Assembly (NCBI GenBank): GCA_034440575.1
Contig: JAOTOL010001626.1
Coordinates: forward strand, 2,947,501-3,011,500
Source: Imbricaverruca yamaguchii
Taxonomy: Eukaryota > Arthropoda > Thecostraca > Neoverrucidae
Reading direction: 5' to 3'
DNA length: 64,000 bases
Below are positions 1-10,925 of the stretch, piece by piece. The position numbers and the translations under genes were made by a program. Every line of letters begins with the position of its first letter. The first letter of the stretch is position 1. The notes beneath the pieces are model-generated. The model did not search any database and had not been told where the DNA came from. It saw nothing but the letters and a program-made list of their open reading frames with translations.

Positions 1-430
1 GTACAGGCCACACTGGTACAGGCCACATTGGTACTGGCCACGCCGGTACAGGCCACACTGGTACAGGCCACGCCGGTACAGGCCACACTGGTACAGGCCA
101 CATTGGTACTGGCCACACTGGTACAGGCCACGCCGGTACAGACCACACTGGTACAGGCCACACTGGTACTGGCCACACCGGTACTGGCCACGCCGGTACA
201 GACCACACTGGTACAGGCCACACTGGTACAAGCTACACCGGTACAGGCCAACTGGTACAGGTCACACTAGTACAGGCCACACTGGTTCAAGTCATACCGG
301 TACAGGTCACACTGGTACAGGTCACACTGGTACAGGTTACACTGGTACAGGTTACGCTGATGCAGGCTGCACCAGTACAGGCCTCACCGGTACAGGCCAC
401 ACCGGTACAGGCCTCACCGGTACAGGCCAA
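1..430. repeat. 15-bp minisatellite (GGTACAGGCCACACT type)
   Basis: Tandem array with a 15-bp unit of the form GGTACAGGCCACACT, about 28 copies, with variants such as GCC or ACC before GGTAC and GTTACAC or GGTCACAC in the right half. It runs off the left edge, so its full length is unknown. Units become more diverged towards 430. The unit is a multiple of three and lacks stops in several frames, so the open frames here are artefacts. Confidence 0.97.
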
Positions 431-1150
431 ACCACACTCCACGCCGAGCTTCCACCGCCCCGCGTGTCGCCGTCCTGCCACACTGCCACACTGCTATCGG
501 ATCGGGGCGACCAGCGGGCCACGTGCTCCGACACAGCTTCCCTTTTTGTGCGCGCTATCACGCCGCATCGCGTAATTACAGCATTAGGGCGCGCCGACTG
601 CTGACGGGCGCTGATTGGTTGGCTGGCGCGGATCACACGGATCACACGGATCACACGGATGATCGGTGTGATCCGGGGCGCGGCTCGGACTGACGCGCTG
701 ACAGACGGGAGGAGGGCACGGGCCGACGTGGCCGCATCGTTTCAGCCAGTGGGCTCTGGACTGGGATGGCTGGCCTACGCTGGACATGGATATCGTGAAT
801 TGCGACTATCAGACATTTTTATAAGATTTTCAGGGAAGCGGAGGGTAGAGATGTGTCGGGTATTTCCCATGTTAGGCCAAATTAAGCTCAAATAAGATTT
901 TAGGTATGGCATGAATGCGAGTAAAAAAAGCAAAATAGCAATGATGATCACTGAGCTGTTACTTCAATAACATAAAATGCAACAACTGCAACACTAATGG
1001 TATATTCAATTTATTTAATCCCATGGGGTCTGAGGAACATGAGAGCCCACACCCTCCAGAGCTACAATACTGAGTAGTGGCAACATACGTGCTGCCATAT
1101 GAGTCACGTGTGTCACCTGTTGCATGCCACCTGCGGCCTGGAGATCCCAC
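431..1150. other. Non-repetitive flank, no gene recognised
   Basis: GC-rich sequence to about 790, then AT-richer sequence. The only internal structure is a 9-bp repeat, GGATCACAC with G between copies, about four times at 628-660. The right part (about 1015-1150) lies downstream of the second Ig exon on the minus strand and is probably intron. Confidence 0.5.
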
Positions 1151-1280
1151 CTGTTTCTGTGCGAGCTGCCGACGAACAGATCGACGACCGGCTCCGGGTA
1201 CACACCCTGGACGACACAGGAGATGTTCACCCGGTCCCGGCTGGGCTTGTTGCTCGTCAGGCTCATGTCCCGCGCCGGCG
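1151..1280 (-). CDS. Ig-superfamily protein, second Ig-domain exon (partial)
   Basis: Minus-strand exon that appears to continue the immunoglobulin protein whose first domain exon is at 2322-2693. A pyrimidine-rich tract ending in CAG stands just before 1280. The intron would be phase 1, matching the phase at which the first-domain exon ends. The translation begins APARDMSLTSNKPSRDRVNI and continues to the B-strand cysteine (VNISC), then GVYPEPVVDLFVG, the usual start of a C2- or I-type Ig fold. N-I-S before the cysteine is a possible glycosylation site. The likely donor is CAG then GTGGGA at 1151-1145; a second possible donor lies slightly downstream, so the low-coordinate end is uncertain. 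The second cysteine is not in this exon, so more exons must lie beyond it or the gene is broken. Confidence 0.7.
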
Positions 1281-1975
1281 CTGAAGGGCAGCAGCGAGAC
1301 GTCAGTGCAGGGGTCGCTGGCAGGTCACGTGCGGTCAACTCAGCGGAAAATACTGAAGGTCCTGTCCTGTGCACGTGGCAGTCGGTTGCCTTCGTTTGCC
1401 GACTCTTACGAGCCTTGGACGGGAGAAAGAGAGGCTGCTGCGGAACGCATATCCGAGGGATGGCATCGCTTGTTCACTCGGCCTACCGAGACGCATGGTG
1501 TCACACGCCAATCTCCTGTTGTAGGCAACCGCTCACATCTAGCATTATTGGAACTGATGTTAGACCTGCGCAAGAGCTAGGAACAGTGGTCTACCTAGGA
1601 CTTACATCGAGGCAAACGGATTTGGGGGGGGGGCTCTGCCCACGGCAACACTACGAGCAGCTCTCTTCCAACACCAGCACCAGCAGGTACGAACACCAGC
1701 ACCAACTCTCTCCACACCGATCACTGACACCATATTCCGTCGAATACTGATACGATCTTCCTTCCGAAACCGACATCTTCTTCCCGACACTGACATTAGG
1801 TCCCTTCTGACACACCGACACCAGCTCTCTTCCGACCAGACTTGTGCTTGCCTCAATTTTCTTTAGTCGACTCACATGTGACTCATAGATCTTGAGATCT
1901 GATTCGACTCGCGACTCAAGCAGACTGACATAAATTTGGATCGATACAGATCCGACTCTCTCCCGACACTCTTGC
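1281..1975. other. Right part of the Ig-gene intron
   Basis: Most of the roughly 1.04-kb intron between the two Ig exons. At 1647-1860 it holds a degraded series of ACCAGCACC, CTGACACC and CTCTCTTCCGAC words that resembles a decayed ancestor of the neighbouring 23-bp minisatellite. No coding signal seen. Confidence 0.55.
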
Positions 1976-2272
1976 ACCAGCTCCCTCCAGACCCACTGAC
2001 ACCATCTCCCCCGACCCACTGACACCATCTCCCCCGACCCACTGACACCATCTCCCCCGACCCGCTGACACCATCTCCTCCGACCCACTGACACCATCTC
2101 CCCCGACCCACTGACACCATCTCCCCCGACCCGCTGACACCATCTCCCCCGACCCACTGACACCATCTCCCCCGACCCGCTGACACCATCTCCCCCGACC
2201 CATTGACACTGACACCATCTCCCCGCCCGGACACCATCTCCCCCGACCACTGACACCATCTCCCCCGACTCT
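1976..2272. repeat. 23-bp minisatellite in the Ig-gene intron
   Basis: About 12 copies of a 23-bp unit built from CCCACTGACACCATCTCC plus CCCGA. Copies alternate between GACCCACTG and GACCCGCTG. The last copies carry small insertions and deletions. It ends only about 50 bp from the donor site of the first-domain Ig exon. Confidence 0.95.
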
Positions 2273-2321
2273 CCGCCACCAGCGCGGCGGCGCTAGAGGG
2301 CGTCGCGGCGCGGCTGCTCAC

Positions 2322-2693
2322 CGTAGATGACCATCTTGCTGGTTGCCGAGTCGACGCCACGCCACGTGGTCACCCGGCACGTGTACTGGCCGGACAGCTG
2401 CGTGGTCGGGTGGACGATCTGCACGGCGCGGTGCACCTTCAGCGGGTCGTCGCTCACCATGTGACCCAGGTGGACGTGACCCCGCAGCAGGCCGAACGCC
2501 TGCGGCCGATGGCCGGGTATCCACTGGTAGACGGGTGTCGGACCGCCGTTGTGGTACCACTTGACCACCAGGCCGGCAGCGGCGCGGTCGGCCGCGTCCA
2601 GCTCGTAGTCGCAGTCGAGCACCACGCTGGGCAGCGAGCCGTTCAGCACCACGGCCGGCATGCGCACGTGCAGGATGTGCACGTCGGAAGCGC
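2322..2693 (-). CDS. Ig-superfamily protein, first Ig-domain exon (beat-like, arthropod)
   Basis: A 372-bp exon encoding one complete immunoglobulin domain of a probable secreted or membrane-anchored recognition protein. It is bounded by an acceptor (TTGCTCTGTCGCAG, just above 2693) and a donor (GTGAGC from 2321). Both junctions are phase 1, the classic arrangement for Ig-domain exons. In the roughly 124-residue translation the first cysteine is near residue 27 (VVLDC), the core tryptophan near 45 (VVKWYHNGG), and the second cysteine near 105 (LSGQYTCRV). A possible N-glycosylation site (NGS) is near 17. The VKWY, VYQWIPG and HRA elements resemble beaten-path-like and uncharacterised arthropod Ig proteins; that assignment is from family memory, not alignment. 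No signal-peptide exon or transmembrane exon was recognised, so the gene is incomplete here. Confidence 0.78.
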
Positions 2694-2851
2694 CTGCGAC
2701 AGAGCAAATATGCCTCTGGGTTCAGTTGTCACGGCAGGGTTTCTTCTCCATCCACATTCATCCATGTTCGGCTTTGTACACACATTTCATGGGCGGAAAA
2801 TTTATTTCGCGGGAACCCTGTGAGGCGGCTTCAACCACCCGGTTATCAGCG
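2694..2851. other. Intronic flank upstream of the Ig exon
   Basis: Contains the acceptor-side sequence of the Ig exon and then unremarkable sequence up to the 57-bp satellite. No gene seen. Confidence 0.45.
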
Positions 2852-2945
2852 TAGTACTGACACACAGAGCGGTGCCTACCCATATGGTCCGACGAGCTGA
2901 TGTCAGTGTAGTACAGACGCACAGAGCGGTGCCCACCCATATGGT
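2852..2945. repeat. 57-bp satellite, left fragment
   Basis: About one and a half copies of the same 57-bp unit that fills 5034-5560 (key words CACAGAGCGGTGCC, CACCCATATGGT, GAGCTGATGTCAGTGTAG). It ends exactly at ATATGGT (2939-2945), where the LINE begins. It is the part of the array left on the 5' side of the LINE insertion. Confidence 0.93.
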
Positions 2946-5033
2946 GGGCATCGCCCTGGACACCGCTTTCATGTCCCCCAAAAGCAAAGACGCAAAAGAA
3001 GGGTAGGATAGCCAGCATGGCTTACACCAGACTTGATAAAAGCAATTAAGGCCAAGAAAGCTGCATTTAGAGCGTCTAAAGAAGCTTCAAATATCGTTAA
3101 TCTAAAGGCGTATCGAAAAGCTAGAGACACTGTGAAGCAAAAAACCAGAGCAGCAAAGCGAGCAAAAGAACTGGATTTAGCTAATAACTGTAATGGGGAC
3201 AGTAAAAAGTTCTTTAGTTTCTAGCACAATTGGTCCACTGGAAGTAAATGCGACTACATTGGGTGAGGATAGTGAGATGGTTGAGTAGCTGAGCAAGCTG
3301 TTTAAATCAGTGTTTACATTGGAAGATATGACCAATCTGCCGACGGTACACCATAGTTCAGTGACATGTGATCTGATAAATGATGTTGATTTCATTGATA
3401 GTGATGTTGTTTACAATCATATCAGGAAAATAAAGCCAAACAAGGCAGCAGGACCTGATGAAATTTATGCTAGGGTATTGCGGGAAGCTGAAAAGGAACT
3501 GGCATTTCCACTTAGTATTTTATTTCGTAGATCAGTTTCACAAAATGAAATTCAAACAGATTGGAAAAGGGCAAATGTAGTTCTTATTTTCAAGAAAGGA
3601 GAAAGAGGGAAAGTTTAAAACTATAGGCCAGTAAGTCTCACATCCCTAGTCTGTAAGGTCTTCGAATCAATTATCAAAGATAGAATAGTTAGTTATCTGG
3701 AAGGAAACAGATTGATTCAAGATACTCAACATGGGTTTAGAAAAGGACGATTGTGTCTCACAAATCTCTTGGACTTTTTTGAACTTCGCCACAGAACAAT
3801 TTTATCAGGGAAATGAGGTTGATGTAGCATATCTTGACTTTAGTAAGGCCTTTGACAAGGCACCCCATGAACGGTTAATGATACAGCTTCAGGCCCATGG
3901 TATTGCAGTTAGCATCTTAAAATGGATGGAGTTGTGGCTTTCAGATAGACAGCAAAGAGTGATGCAAAATGGTGCAAAGTCATCATGGCAAAATGTTCTT
4001 AGTGGAATCCCTCAGGGATCAGTACTTGGGCCACTACTGGTCATTATATTTATAAAAAAACATTGAAAGTGGCCTAAGCAGTAAAGGTTTTAAATTTGCG
4101 GATGATTTGAAGGTTCTTAGGGCAATAACAGGTCAAAATGAGCATATCTCGCTTCAAAAGGACTTATACGAACTTGTGAAGTGGTCCGAAGAATGGCAAA
4201 GGAAATTTAATTTTGATAAGTGCAAAATCATGCGTGTAGGTAAGCAGCATATGAAGGCTCCATACTTGATGGGTGGCCAAGTGCTATCAGTGACTCAACA
4301 GGAGAAGGATTTAGGTGTTATTCTAAACACAAAATTGGGGGCATCAGAACAGACCAAGAAAGCCAGGAAGAAGGCACTGAGAATGCTTGGGGCAATCAAT
4401 AGGAATGTATCATACAGAAGTGAGGAAGTCATCAGGAAGCTTTACTGTGCATATGTCAGGCCACATTTGGAATACTGCATCCAAGCTTGGTCTCCTAGGT
4501 ATGAAAAAGATTGTTGGCTTTTAGAGAGAGTACAAAAGTGGGATACAAAAATGGTTAATGGTATAAGCAACCTGGCATATGAGGAAAGATTGAAGAAATT
4601 GAATACGTTTTCACTTAGATATAGAAGGCTGAGAGGAGATCTCATCGAGGTCTGTAAATTTGTCCATGGTCTGAAGAGGGGATATCTTGGGGAAATGTTT
4701 GTACTTAACAGAAATGATGCAATTAGAGGTCATAAATTCAAAATTAAAGTTAACCACAGCAGAACAAGGTTAAGACAGACTTTGTTCACCAACAGGGTAG
4801 TAGAACACTGGAACCAGCTGCCAGAAACCATTGTCAGTAGCAGCACATTGAACATCTTTAAAAACAGCATAGACAATCATTATAATAATAGAGGGCTTGC
4901 TTTTAAGTATTACAGGGAGGGCTGATCGACAGATTTGGTGGGCAACTGGTTGAGTGCACAGAGTGCAACCAGGAAGGGCCCTTGTGGCTCATAGTTGCGC
5001 TAATCTTTTGTCTTTATGTCTTCATGTGTCTTT
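2946..5033 (+). mobile_element. CR1-like non-LTR retrotransposon, 5'-truncated, copy 1
   Basis: Remnant of a LINE that moved by target-primed reverse transcription. It begins inside the second open reading frame, between endonuclease and reverse transcriptase (MSPKSKDAKEG, then AIKAKKAAFRASKEASN). It carries reverse-transcriptase motifs (YLDFSKAFDKAPHERL near 3826, SGIPQGSVLGPLL near 4000, FADD near 4095) and a C-terminal region ending in TRLRQTLFTNRVVEHWNQLP. The tail is a run of TCTTTATG-type octamers, as in CR1-group elements. The 7-bp word ATATGGT flanks both sides (2939-2945 and 5034-5040). The copy is dead: it has a small deletion near 3221, in-frame stops near 3287 and 3616, and frameshifts near 3770 and 4055. 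It sits inside the 57-bp satellite. Confidence 0.93.
3033..4925 (+). pseudogene. Broken LINE ORF2 (reverse transcriptase)
   Basis: Coding remains within the 2946-5033 element. Pieces in order are 3033-3224 (linker upstream of the RT domain), 3310-3618 (RT fingers, with KIKPNKAAGPDEIYARVL), 3731-4066 (palm, with DFSKAF and the PQGSVLGP box) and 4107-4925 (thumb and C-terminal domain). FADD lies just before the last piece in a shifted frame. Compared with copy 3 (19771-21778), each break is a small indel or a single substitution, consistent with neutral decay after insertion. No function is expected. Confidence 0.9.
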
Positions 5034-5560
5034 ATATGGTCCGCCGAGCTGATGTCAGTGTAATACAGACACACAGAGCGGTGCCCACCCATATGGTCCA
5101 CCGAGCTGATGTCAGTGTAGTACAGACACATAGAGCGGTGCCTGCCCATATGGTCTGCCGAGCTGATGTCAGTGTAGTACAGACACACAGAGCGGTGCCC
5201 ACCCATATGGTCCGCCGAGCTGATGTCAGTGTAGTACAGCACACAGAGCGGTGCCCCCCATATGGTCCGCCGAGCTGATGTCAGTGTAGTACAGACACAC
5301 GAGCGGTGCCCACCCATATGGTCTGCCGAGCTGATGTCAGTGTAGTACAGACACACAGACGGTGCCCACCCATATGGTCCGCCGAGCTGATGTCAGTGTA
5401 GTACAGACACACAGAGCGGTGCCCACCCATATGGTCTGCCGAGCTGATGTCAGTGTAGTACAGACACACAGAGCGGTGCCCACCCATATGGTCCGCCGAG
5501 CTGATGTCAGTGTAGTACAGACACACAGAGCGGTGCCCACCCATATGGTCCGCCGAGCTA
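5034..5560. repeat. 57-bp satellite, main block
   Basis: About nine head-to-tail copies of a 57-bp unit with key words GAGCTGATGTCAGTGTAGTA, CAGAGCGGTGCCCACC and CATATGGTC. Copies are over 95 percent alike, with single-base deletions in three of them. Because 57 is a multiple of three, several frames on both strands stay open; these are not genes. It is continuous in register with the fragment at 2852-2945. Confidence 0.97.
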
Positions 5561-5974
5561 GAGGTAGAAGTGTCTTAGGTGATTCCCGAAACTTTCTTTG
5601 ACTGGAGTAATTGGGCATTGGCGCTCCGCATTTTCTAGTTACCAGGGTAACAAAGATATTAAAGAAACAAGGCAAATACACAAGTTAACATTTATTACGT
5701 TCTGCTTTCTTAACGCTCTTATTACGGTAGTGGACATCCAGATGACCGCAATGGAAAGTCTGAAAATAGCTGACATGTCAAAATGGGACATCAGAATGGA
5801 CTTTGGAACGAGTCATTGTATGGGACTTCCGCAATGTTCACAACCATCAAATTTCAAGAGACCGCAAACTCACTGCAACCAAGCGAATCACCCTGCTTGT
5901 TGCGAATTGATTGCAGAGTGGAATGACCACCTCCGGTACGAAGAGACGAATAACCGCGCATATGAGATGCAGAG
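5561..5974. other. Unique sequence, no gene recognised
   Basis: A 158-codon open frame crosses it (5598-6074, plus strand), but it has no recognisable domain, mixes into a short tandem repeat at its end and shows no splice-bounded structure. I do not call it a gene. Confidence 0.4.
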
Positions 5975-6074
5975 CAAGACGTCAGTTGTACTGCCCTCAC
6001 GAGACGTCAATTGTACTGCACTGACGAAATGTCGATTGTACTGCATTGACGATAAGTCATTTGTACTGCTCTGA
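5975..6074. repeat. 25-bp repeat, four copies
   Basis: Four adjacent 25-bp units, each with a GTC(A/G) core, then TTGTACTGC and ending CTGAC or CTCAC. They are diverged from one another (roughly 75-85 percent by eye). Confidence 0.88.
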
Positions 6075-6698
6075 CGAGAAACGGATTATGCGTTGTGTGT
6101 GCATATTACTGGACCTTAATTGGTAGGCGTGCGTTTTCTTTTACTGATAGGTGACAAATGGATAGACGAAGGATAGTTTTTTCCCTTCAGGCCGTTGGGG
6201 GCCACGACCCCCGTTCCTCCCCTAGATCCGCTGGTGATGATCTGTGCTACATGGCTCAATTGCAGATGGTCTGCAGTGAGTCAACGCTGCCAGAATGTTC
6301 AGAAACATCATCACCCAATCACAGTGCCGACGTATCAGGTTCAGGGCATTTCGTACAGACACAATACAACGAACTGACGAGTCTCGACCATTTTCTTCTG
6401 AGCCAAGAGTCACGATGCAGAGAAGTCGTTGGCCACGATAAATCCAGCTAATGCAGTCTCCCGCCATCTCATACAGCTAAAAGATGCCATGCGGCATGGA
6501 TTCATGGGTGCACGGGGCGATTAGCGGGGACACGACATTCATTTGGCGATTGTGGGACAAATTGTTGGTGTTGTATTCAGGCTGCCAGCATGTAGGGGGG
6601 CAGCCGGACGGTCTGCGAAGGTACCGCGAGACTGAAATTCCTGTTCACCACATACCACGACAGCTCAATGACACATCACTGGTCGGCCGGTAGGGGGC
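6075..6698. other. Unique sequence, no gene recognised
   Basis: Mixed-composition sequence with short open frames on both strands and no recognisable protein, RNA or transposon signature. Confidence 0.4.
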
Positions 6699-8010
6699 GC
6701 AGGGGGTGTCCCCGTCATGTCGACACCACAGCCGGTGCAGGGGTGTCCCCGTCATGTCGACACCACAGCCGGTGCAGGGGTGTCCCCGTCATGTCGACAC
6801 CACAGCCGGTGCAGGGGTGTCCCCGTCATGTCGACACCACAGCCGGTGCAGGGGTGTCCCCGTCATGTCGACACCACAGCCGGTGCAGGGGTGTCCCCGT
6901 CATGTCGACACCACAGCCGGTGCAGGGGTGTCCCCGTCATGTCGACACCACAGCCGGTGCAGGGTGTCCCGGTCATGTCGACACCACAGCCGGTGGGTGT
7001 CCCCGTCATGTCGACACCACAGCCGGTGCGGGGTGTCCCGTCATGTCGACACCACAGCCGGTACAGGGTGTCCCCGTCATGTCGACACCACAGCGTGCAG
7101 GGTGTCGTCATGTCGACACACGCCGGTACAGGTGTCCCGTCATGTCGACACACAGCCGTGCATGGGTGTCCCCGTCATGTCGACACCACAGCCGGTGCAG
7201 GGGTGTCCCCGTCATGTCGACACCACAGCCGGTGCAGGGGTGTCCCCGTCATGTCGACACCACAGCCGGTGCGGGTGTCCCCGTCATGTCGACACCACAG
7301 CCGGTGCAGGTTCCCCTTACACCACAGCCGGTGCAGGGGTGTCCCCGTATGTCGACACCACAGCCGGTGCAGGGGTGTCCTCGTCATGTCGACACCACAG
7401 CCGTGCAGGGTGTCCCCGTCATGTCGACACCAAGCCGTGCAGGGTGTCCCCGTCATGTCGACACCACAGCCGTGCAGGGGTGTCCCCGTCATGTCGACAC
7501 CACAGCCGGTGCAGGGTGTCCCCGTCATGTCGACACCACAGCCGTGCAGGGTGTCCCCGTCATGTCGACACCACAGCCGGTGCAGGGGTGTCCCGTCATG
7601 TCGACACCACAGCCGGTGCAGGGTGTCCCCGTCATGTCGACACCACAGCCGTGCAGGGGTGTCCTCGTATTACACCGCGGTGCAGGGTGTCTGTCATGTC
7701 GACACACAGCCGGTACAGGGTGTCCCGGTCATGTTGACACCACAGCCGGTACAGGGGTGTCCCGTCATGTCGACACCACAGCCGGTACAGGGTGTCCCCG
7801 TATGTCGACACCACAGCCGGTACAGGGTGTCCCCGTCATGTCGACACCACAGCCGGTGCAGGGTGTCCTCGTCATGTCGACACCACAGCCGGTGCAGGGG
7901 TGTCCCCGTCATGTCGACACCACAGCCGGTGCAGGGGTGTCCCCGTCATGTCGACACCACAGCCGGTGCAGGGGTGTCCCCGTCATGTCGACACCACAGC
8001 CGGTGCGGGG
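6699..8010. repeat. 37-bp satellite (SalI-site type)
   Basis: About 35 copies of a 37-bp unit. Key words are GTGTCCCCGTC, ATGTCGACACCACAGCCG and GTGCAGG; most units carry GTCGAC. Copies 1-7 and the last four or five are nearly identical. The middle (about 6960-7870) is full of one- to several-base deletions. The array passes without a gap into the related 45-bp block at 8011. Confidence 0.97.
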
Positions 8011-8590
8011 GTGGCCCCATCTGAAGGCAATGTCGGCACCACAGCCGCGGTTGGGGTGTCCTCGTCTGAAGGTAATGTCGGAACCACAGCCGCGGTTGGG
8101 GTGTCCTCGTCTGAAGGTGATGTCGGCACCACAGCCGCGGTCGGGGTGTCCTCGTCTGAAGGTGATGTCGGCACCACAGCCGCGGTTGGGGTGTCCCCGT
8201 CTGAGGGAGATGTCGGAACCACAGCCGCAGTCGGGTGTCCTCGTCTGAAGGTAATGTCGGAACCACAGCCGCGGTCGGGGTGTTCTCGTCTGAAGGTGAT
8301 GTCGGCACCACAGCCGCGGTTGGGGTGTCCCCGTCTGAGGGAGATGTCGGAACCACAGCCGCAGTCGGGTGTCCTCGTCTGAAGGTAATGTCGGAACCAC
8401 TACCGCGGTCGGGGTGTCCTCGTCTGAAGGTGATGTCGGCACCACAGCCGCGGTTGGGGTGTCCCCGTCTGAGGGAGATGTCGGAACCACAGCCGCAGTC
8501 GGGTGTCCTCGTCTGAAGGTAATGTCGGAACCACAGAGGCGGTTGGAGTGTCTCCTTCTGAGGGAGATGTCGGCACCACAGCCGCGCCGT
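8011..8590. repeat. 45-bp satellite derived from the 37-bp unit
   Basis: About 13 copies. The unit equals the adjacent 37-bp unit with eight bases (TGAAGGTG or TGAAGGTA) inserted between CGTC and ATGTCG, and with GTGCAGG changed to CGGTTGG. A triplet of variants (GGTGATG, GGGAGATG, GGTAATG) recurs about every 134 bp, a simple higher-order repeat. Confidence 0.95.
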
Positions 8591-9736
8591 TTGTATCCAC
8601 GTTCCGGCCATGTGACGCACACCACTCTACCAATAACCAATGGCCATGCATCATCTATGGACTCAGTAATCTTGCAAATTAGAGACAGGAGACGGCCGCT
8701 TCAGTCGGCATTGGCGGCGCGGGCGGGCGGCGCAGATGACGCTTCAGACCCGTTTGCGGCGCGGCGCGGTCGTACAGGCACTGCCGCCGTGTCCCCCGAC
8801 CGGCCGACTAATGACCGGAATTATGCATAAGTAGGCGGCGGGCCGGCGGCGGGCGGCGTGATTAGCTCGTAACTCGGACGCGGTCGGCACCTGTGCCGGC
8901 CTGATACCGCGACAGGACCGGCGGCGCCGGCGCTGAGCTGCTGAGCTGACCTCGCCGCGGCCGCCGCCGAGGTCGTCCCGGGTCAAGCGGCGGCCGAGCG
9001 GCCGGGTCGGGCGGGGCGAGCGGAGCCGACGGGCCAACCGATTTGTGGTGAGGACGCGGCGGAAGGTGGCCACGGTGACGCCGATTAGTGGCCGGTGACG
9101 GCGACACCGGAATATGCGTGTGTCGTGCCCAGCGGGTGTCAGCCCACGCCAGACCAGCTGTCACTGTCTGTCCGGGGATCAGTTGCTGCCGCTGGTGGTG
9201 GACCCACGTCAGATCAGCTGTCACCGCCTCCTTGGGGATGAGTTGCTGCTGGTGGGGGCGGGTAGCGGAGAAAGTGACCAACGTAGCTTCGTCGCCAGCC
9301 CGGACGCCGAGCCCAAACCGGCCGAGAAATCTCACGAGCCATGTATGAAAGAATCCGACACCAGGGGGCCATGTTACGTTGAATTGTCGGTGAAAGTGGA
9401 AGCGCAATTATGACGATGCTGCTAATAGAAATACAAGTTTACTCTTGGCGTTGTGGTCCATCTTTGCATGAGTGATACGTTTGTACTTGTAAGAAGTGTG
9501 TTTACGAGTTATTGCGCAAGCCTTCATGGGCACACGTTTGTATTTCGTTTCATTTGCAGTGGACCGATTTCTATTCGCTGTCTTCTAAAGTGCTGGGATT
9601 CCTCGGAAAAGGAAAAGTAAAACGTGTGCGCCTGGCGAGTATAACGTATGTTGTGCACCGACTGCAGACCACCTGCTACATCCCACACACCCACCACACA
9701 CTACTAGACAACGTCGGCAGCGGGCCGCTGCTGGGT
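8591..9736. other. GC-rich unique region, no gene recognised
   Basis: 8690-9070 is CpG-rich and could be a CpG island or promoter flank, but I see no start site or exon. 9150-9260 contains an imperfect direct duplication (AGACCAGCTGTCAC / AGATCAGCTGTCAC, then GGGGAT and AGTTGCTGC). The rest is ordinary sequence. Confidence 0.45.
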
Positions 9737-9995
9737 CTAGTGGCCCACTGATGGATCTGGTGGTCTGCTGATGGGTCTAGTGGCCGCTGATGGGGTCTAG
9801 TGGCCGCTAATGGGGTCTAGTGGCCTCTGATGAGTTCTAGTGGCTGCTGATGGGGCCTAGTGGTTTGCTATTGGGGTCTAGTGGCTGCTAATGGGGTCTA
9901 GTGGCCGCTGATGGGATCTAGTGGCCGCTGATGGGATCTAGTGGCCGCTGATGGGGTCTAGTGGCCGCTGATGTGGTTGAGATGCCGCTAACGGG
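9737..9995. repeat. 20-bp minisatellite
   Basis: About 13 copies of CTAGTGGCCGCTGATGGGGT with point changes and one- or two-base indels. Copies weaken at both ends. Confidence 0.93.
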
Positions 9996-10253
9996 TCGAG
10001 TGGTCCGCTGAAGCTGAACTTGCGCTGCACAGTGAAAGTCCAGACGCGACACAGCCAGTCCTGGAGCATCTCAATTACCTGGCCGGGATGCTGGCGGGTC
10101 GTGACGTGCGCGGCGACAAAAACCGGCCGCCGCGGCGCGGACACCCAGCCGAGCCGCAGAGGCGCCTCTGCCAGTGCTGTCACGTGTGACTGGTGACGGC
10201 GGGACCCCGCGTCCGGACCACACGACTGGCACGTGCTGCACGAGCGGCCGTCT
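9996..10253. other. GC-rich spacer
   Basis: Unique GC-rich sequence between two minisatellites. No exon, RNA or transposon signature seen. Confidence 0.4.
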
Positions 10254-10925
10254 AACGTGCCGCTACAGTCTGTCGGCGTGCCGCTACAGTCGGCGTGCCG
10301 CTACAGTTTGACTTATCGCTACAGTCTGTCGGCGTGCCGCTACAGTCTGTCGGTGCCGCTACAGTTTGACTTATCGCTACAGTCTGTCGGCGTGCCGCTG
10401 CAGTCTGTCGGCGTGCCGCTACAGTCTGTCGGTATGCCACGGCTGTCGGCTGTCGCTACAGTCTGTCGGCGTGCCGCTACAGTCTGTCGTGCCGCTACAG
10501 TCTGTCGGCGTGCCGCTACAGTCTGTCGGTGTGCCACGCGGCTGTTTGACTTGTCGCTACAGTCTGTCGGTGTGCCGCTGCAGTCTGTCGGTATGCCACG
10601 CGGCTGTTTGACTTATCGCTACAGTCTGTCGGTGTGCCGCTGCAGTCTGTCGGTGTGCCACGCGGCTGTCTGACTTGTCGCTACAGTCTGTCGGTGTGCC
10701 GCTACAGTCTGTCGGCGTGCCGCTACAGTCTGTGGTTGCCGCTGCAGTCTGTCGGTGTGCCACGCGGCTGTCTGACTTGTCGCTACAGTCTGTCGGTGTG
10801 CCACTACAGTCTGTCGGCGTGCCGCTGCAGTCTGTCGGTGTGCCGCTGCAGTCTGTCGGTGTGCCACGCGGCCGTCTGACTTGTCGCTACAGTCTGTCGG
10901 TGTGCCGCTACAGTCTGTCGGTTGT
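10254..10925. repeat. 21-bp satellite with higher-order pattern
   Basis: Units of 21 bp (GTGCCGCTACAGTCTGTCGG plus C or T), alternating CTACAG and CTGCAG. They are regularly interrupted by a longer variant containing CCACGCGGCTGT, TTGACTT(G/A)TCG, which forms a higher-order repeat of about 60-125 bp. Confidence 0.95.

Noticed and set aside
5598..6074. A 158-codon open frame as a gene
   Set aside because: No known domain, ends inside a 25-bp tandem repeat, and has no splice or promoter support.
6668..8248. A 526-codon plus-strand frame with VPVMSTPQPVQG-type repeats
   Set aside because: It is only the reading of the 37- and 45-bp satellite; three frames are open in parallel, with no start context, domain or unique part.
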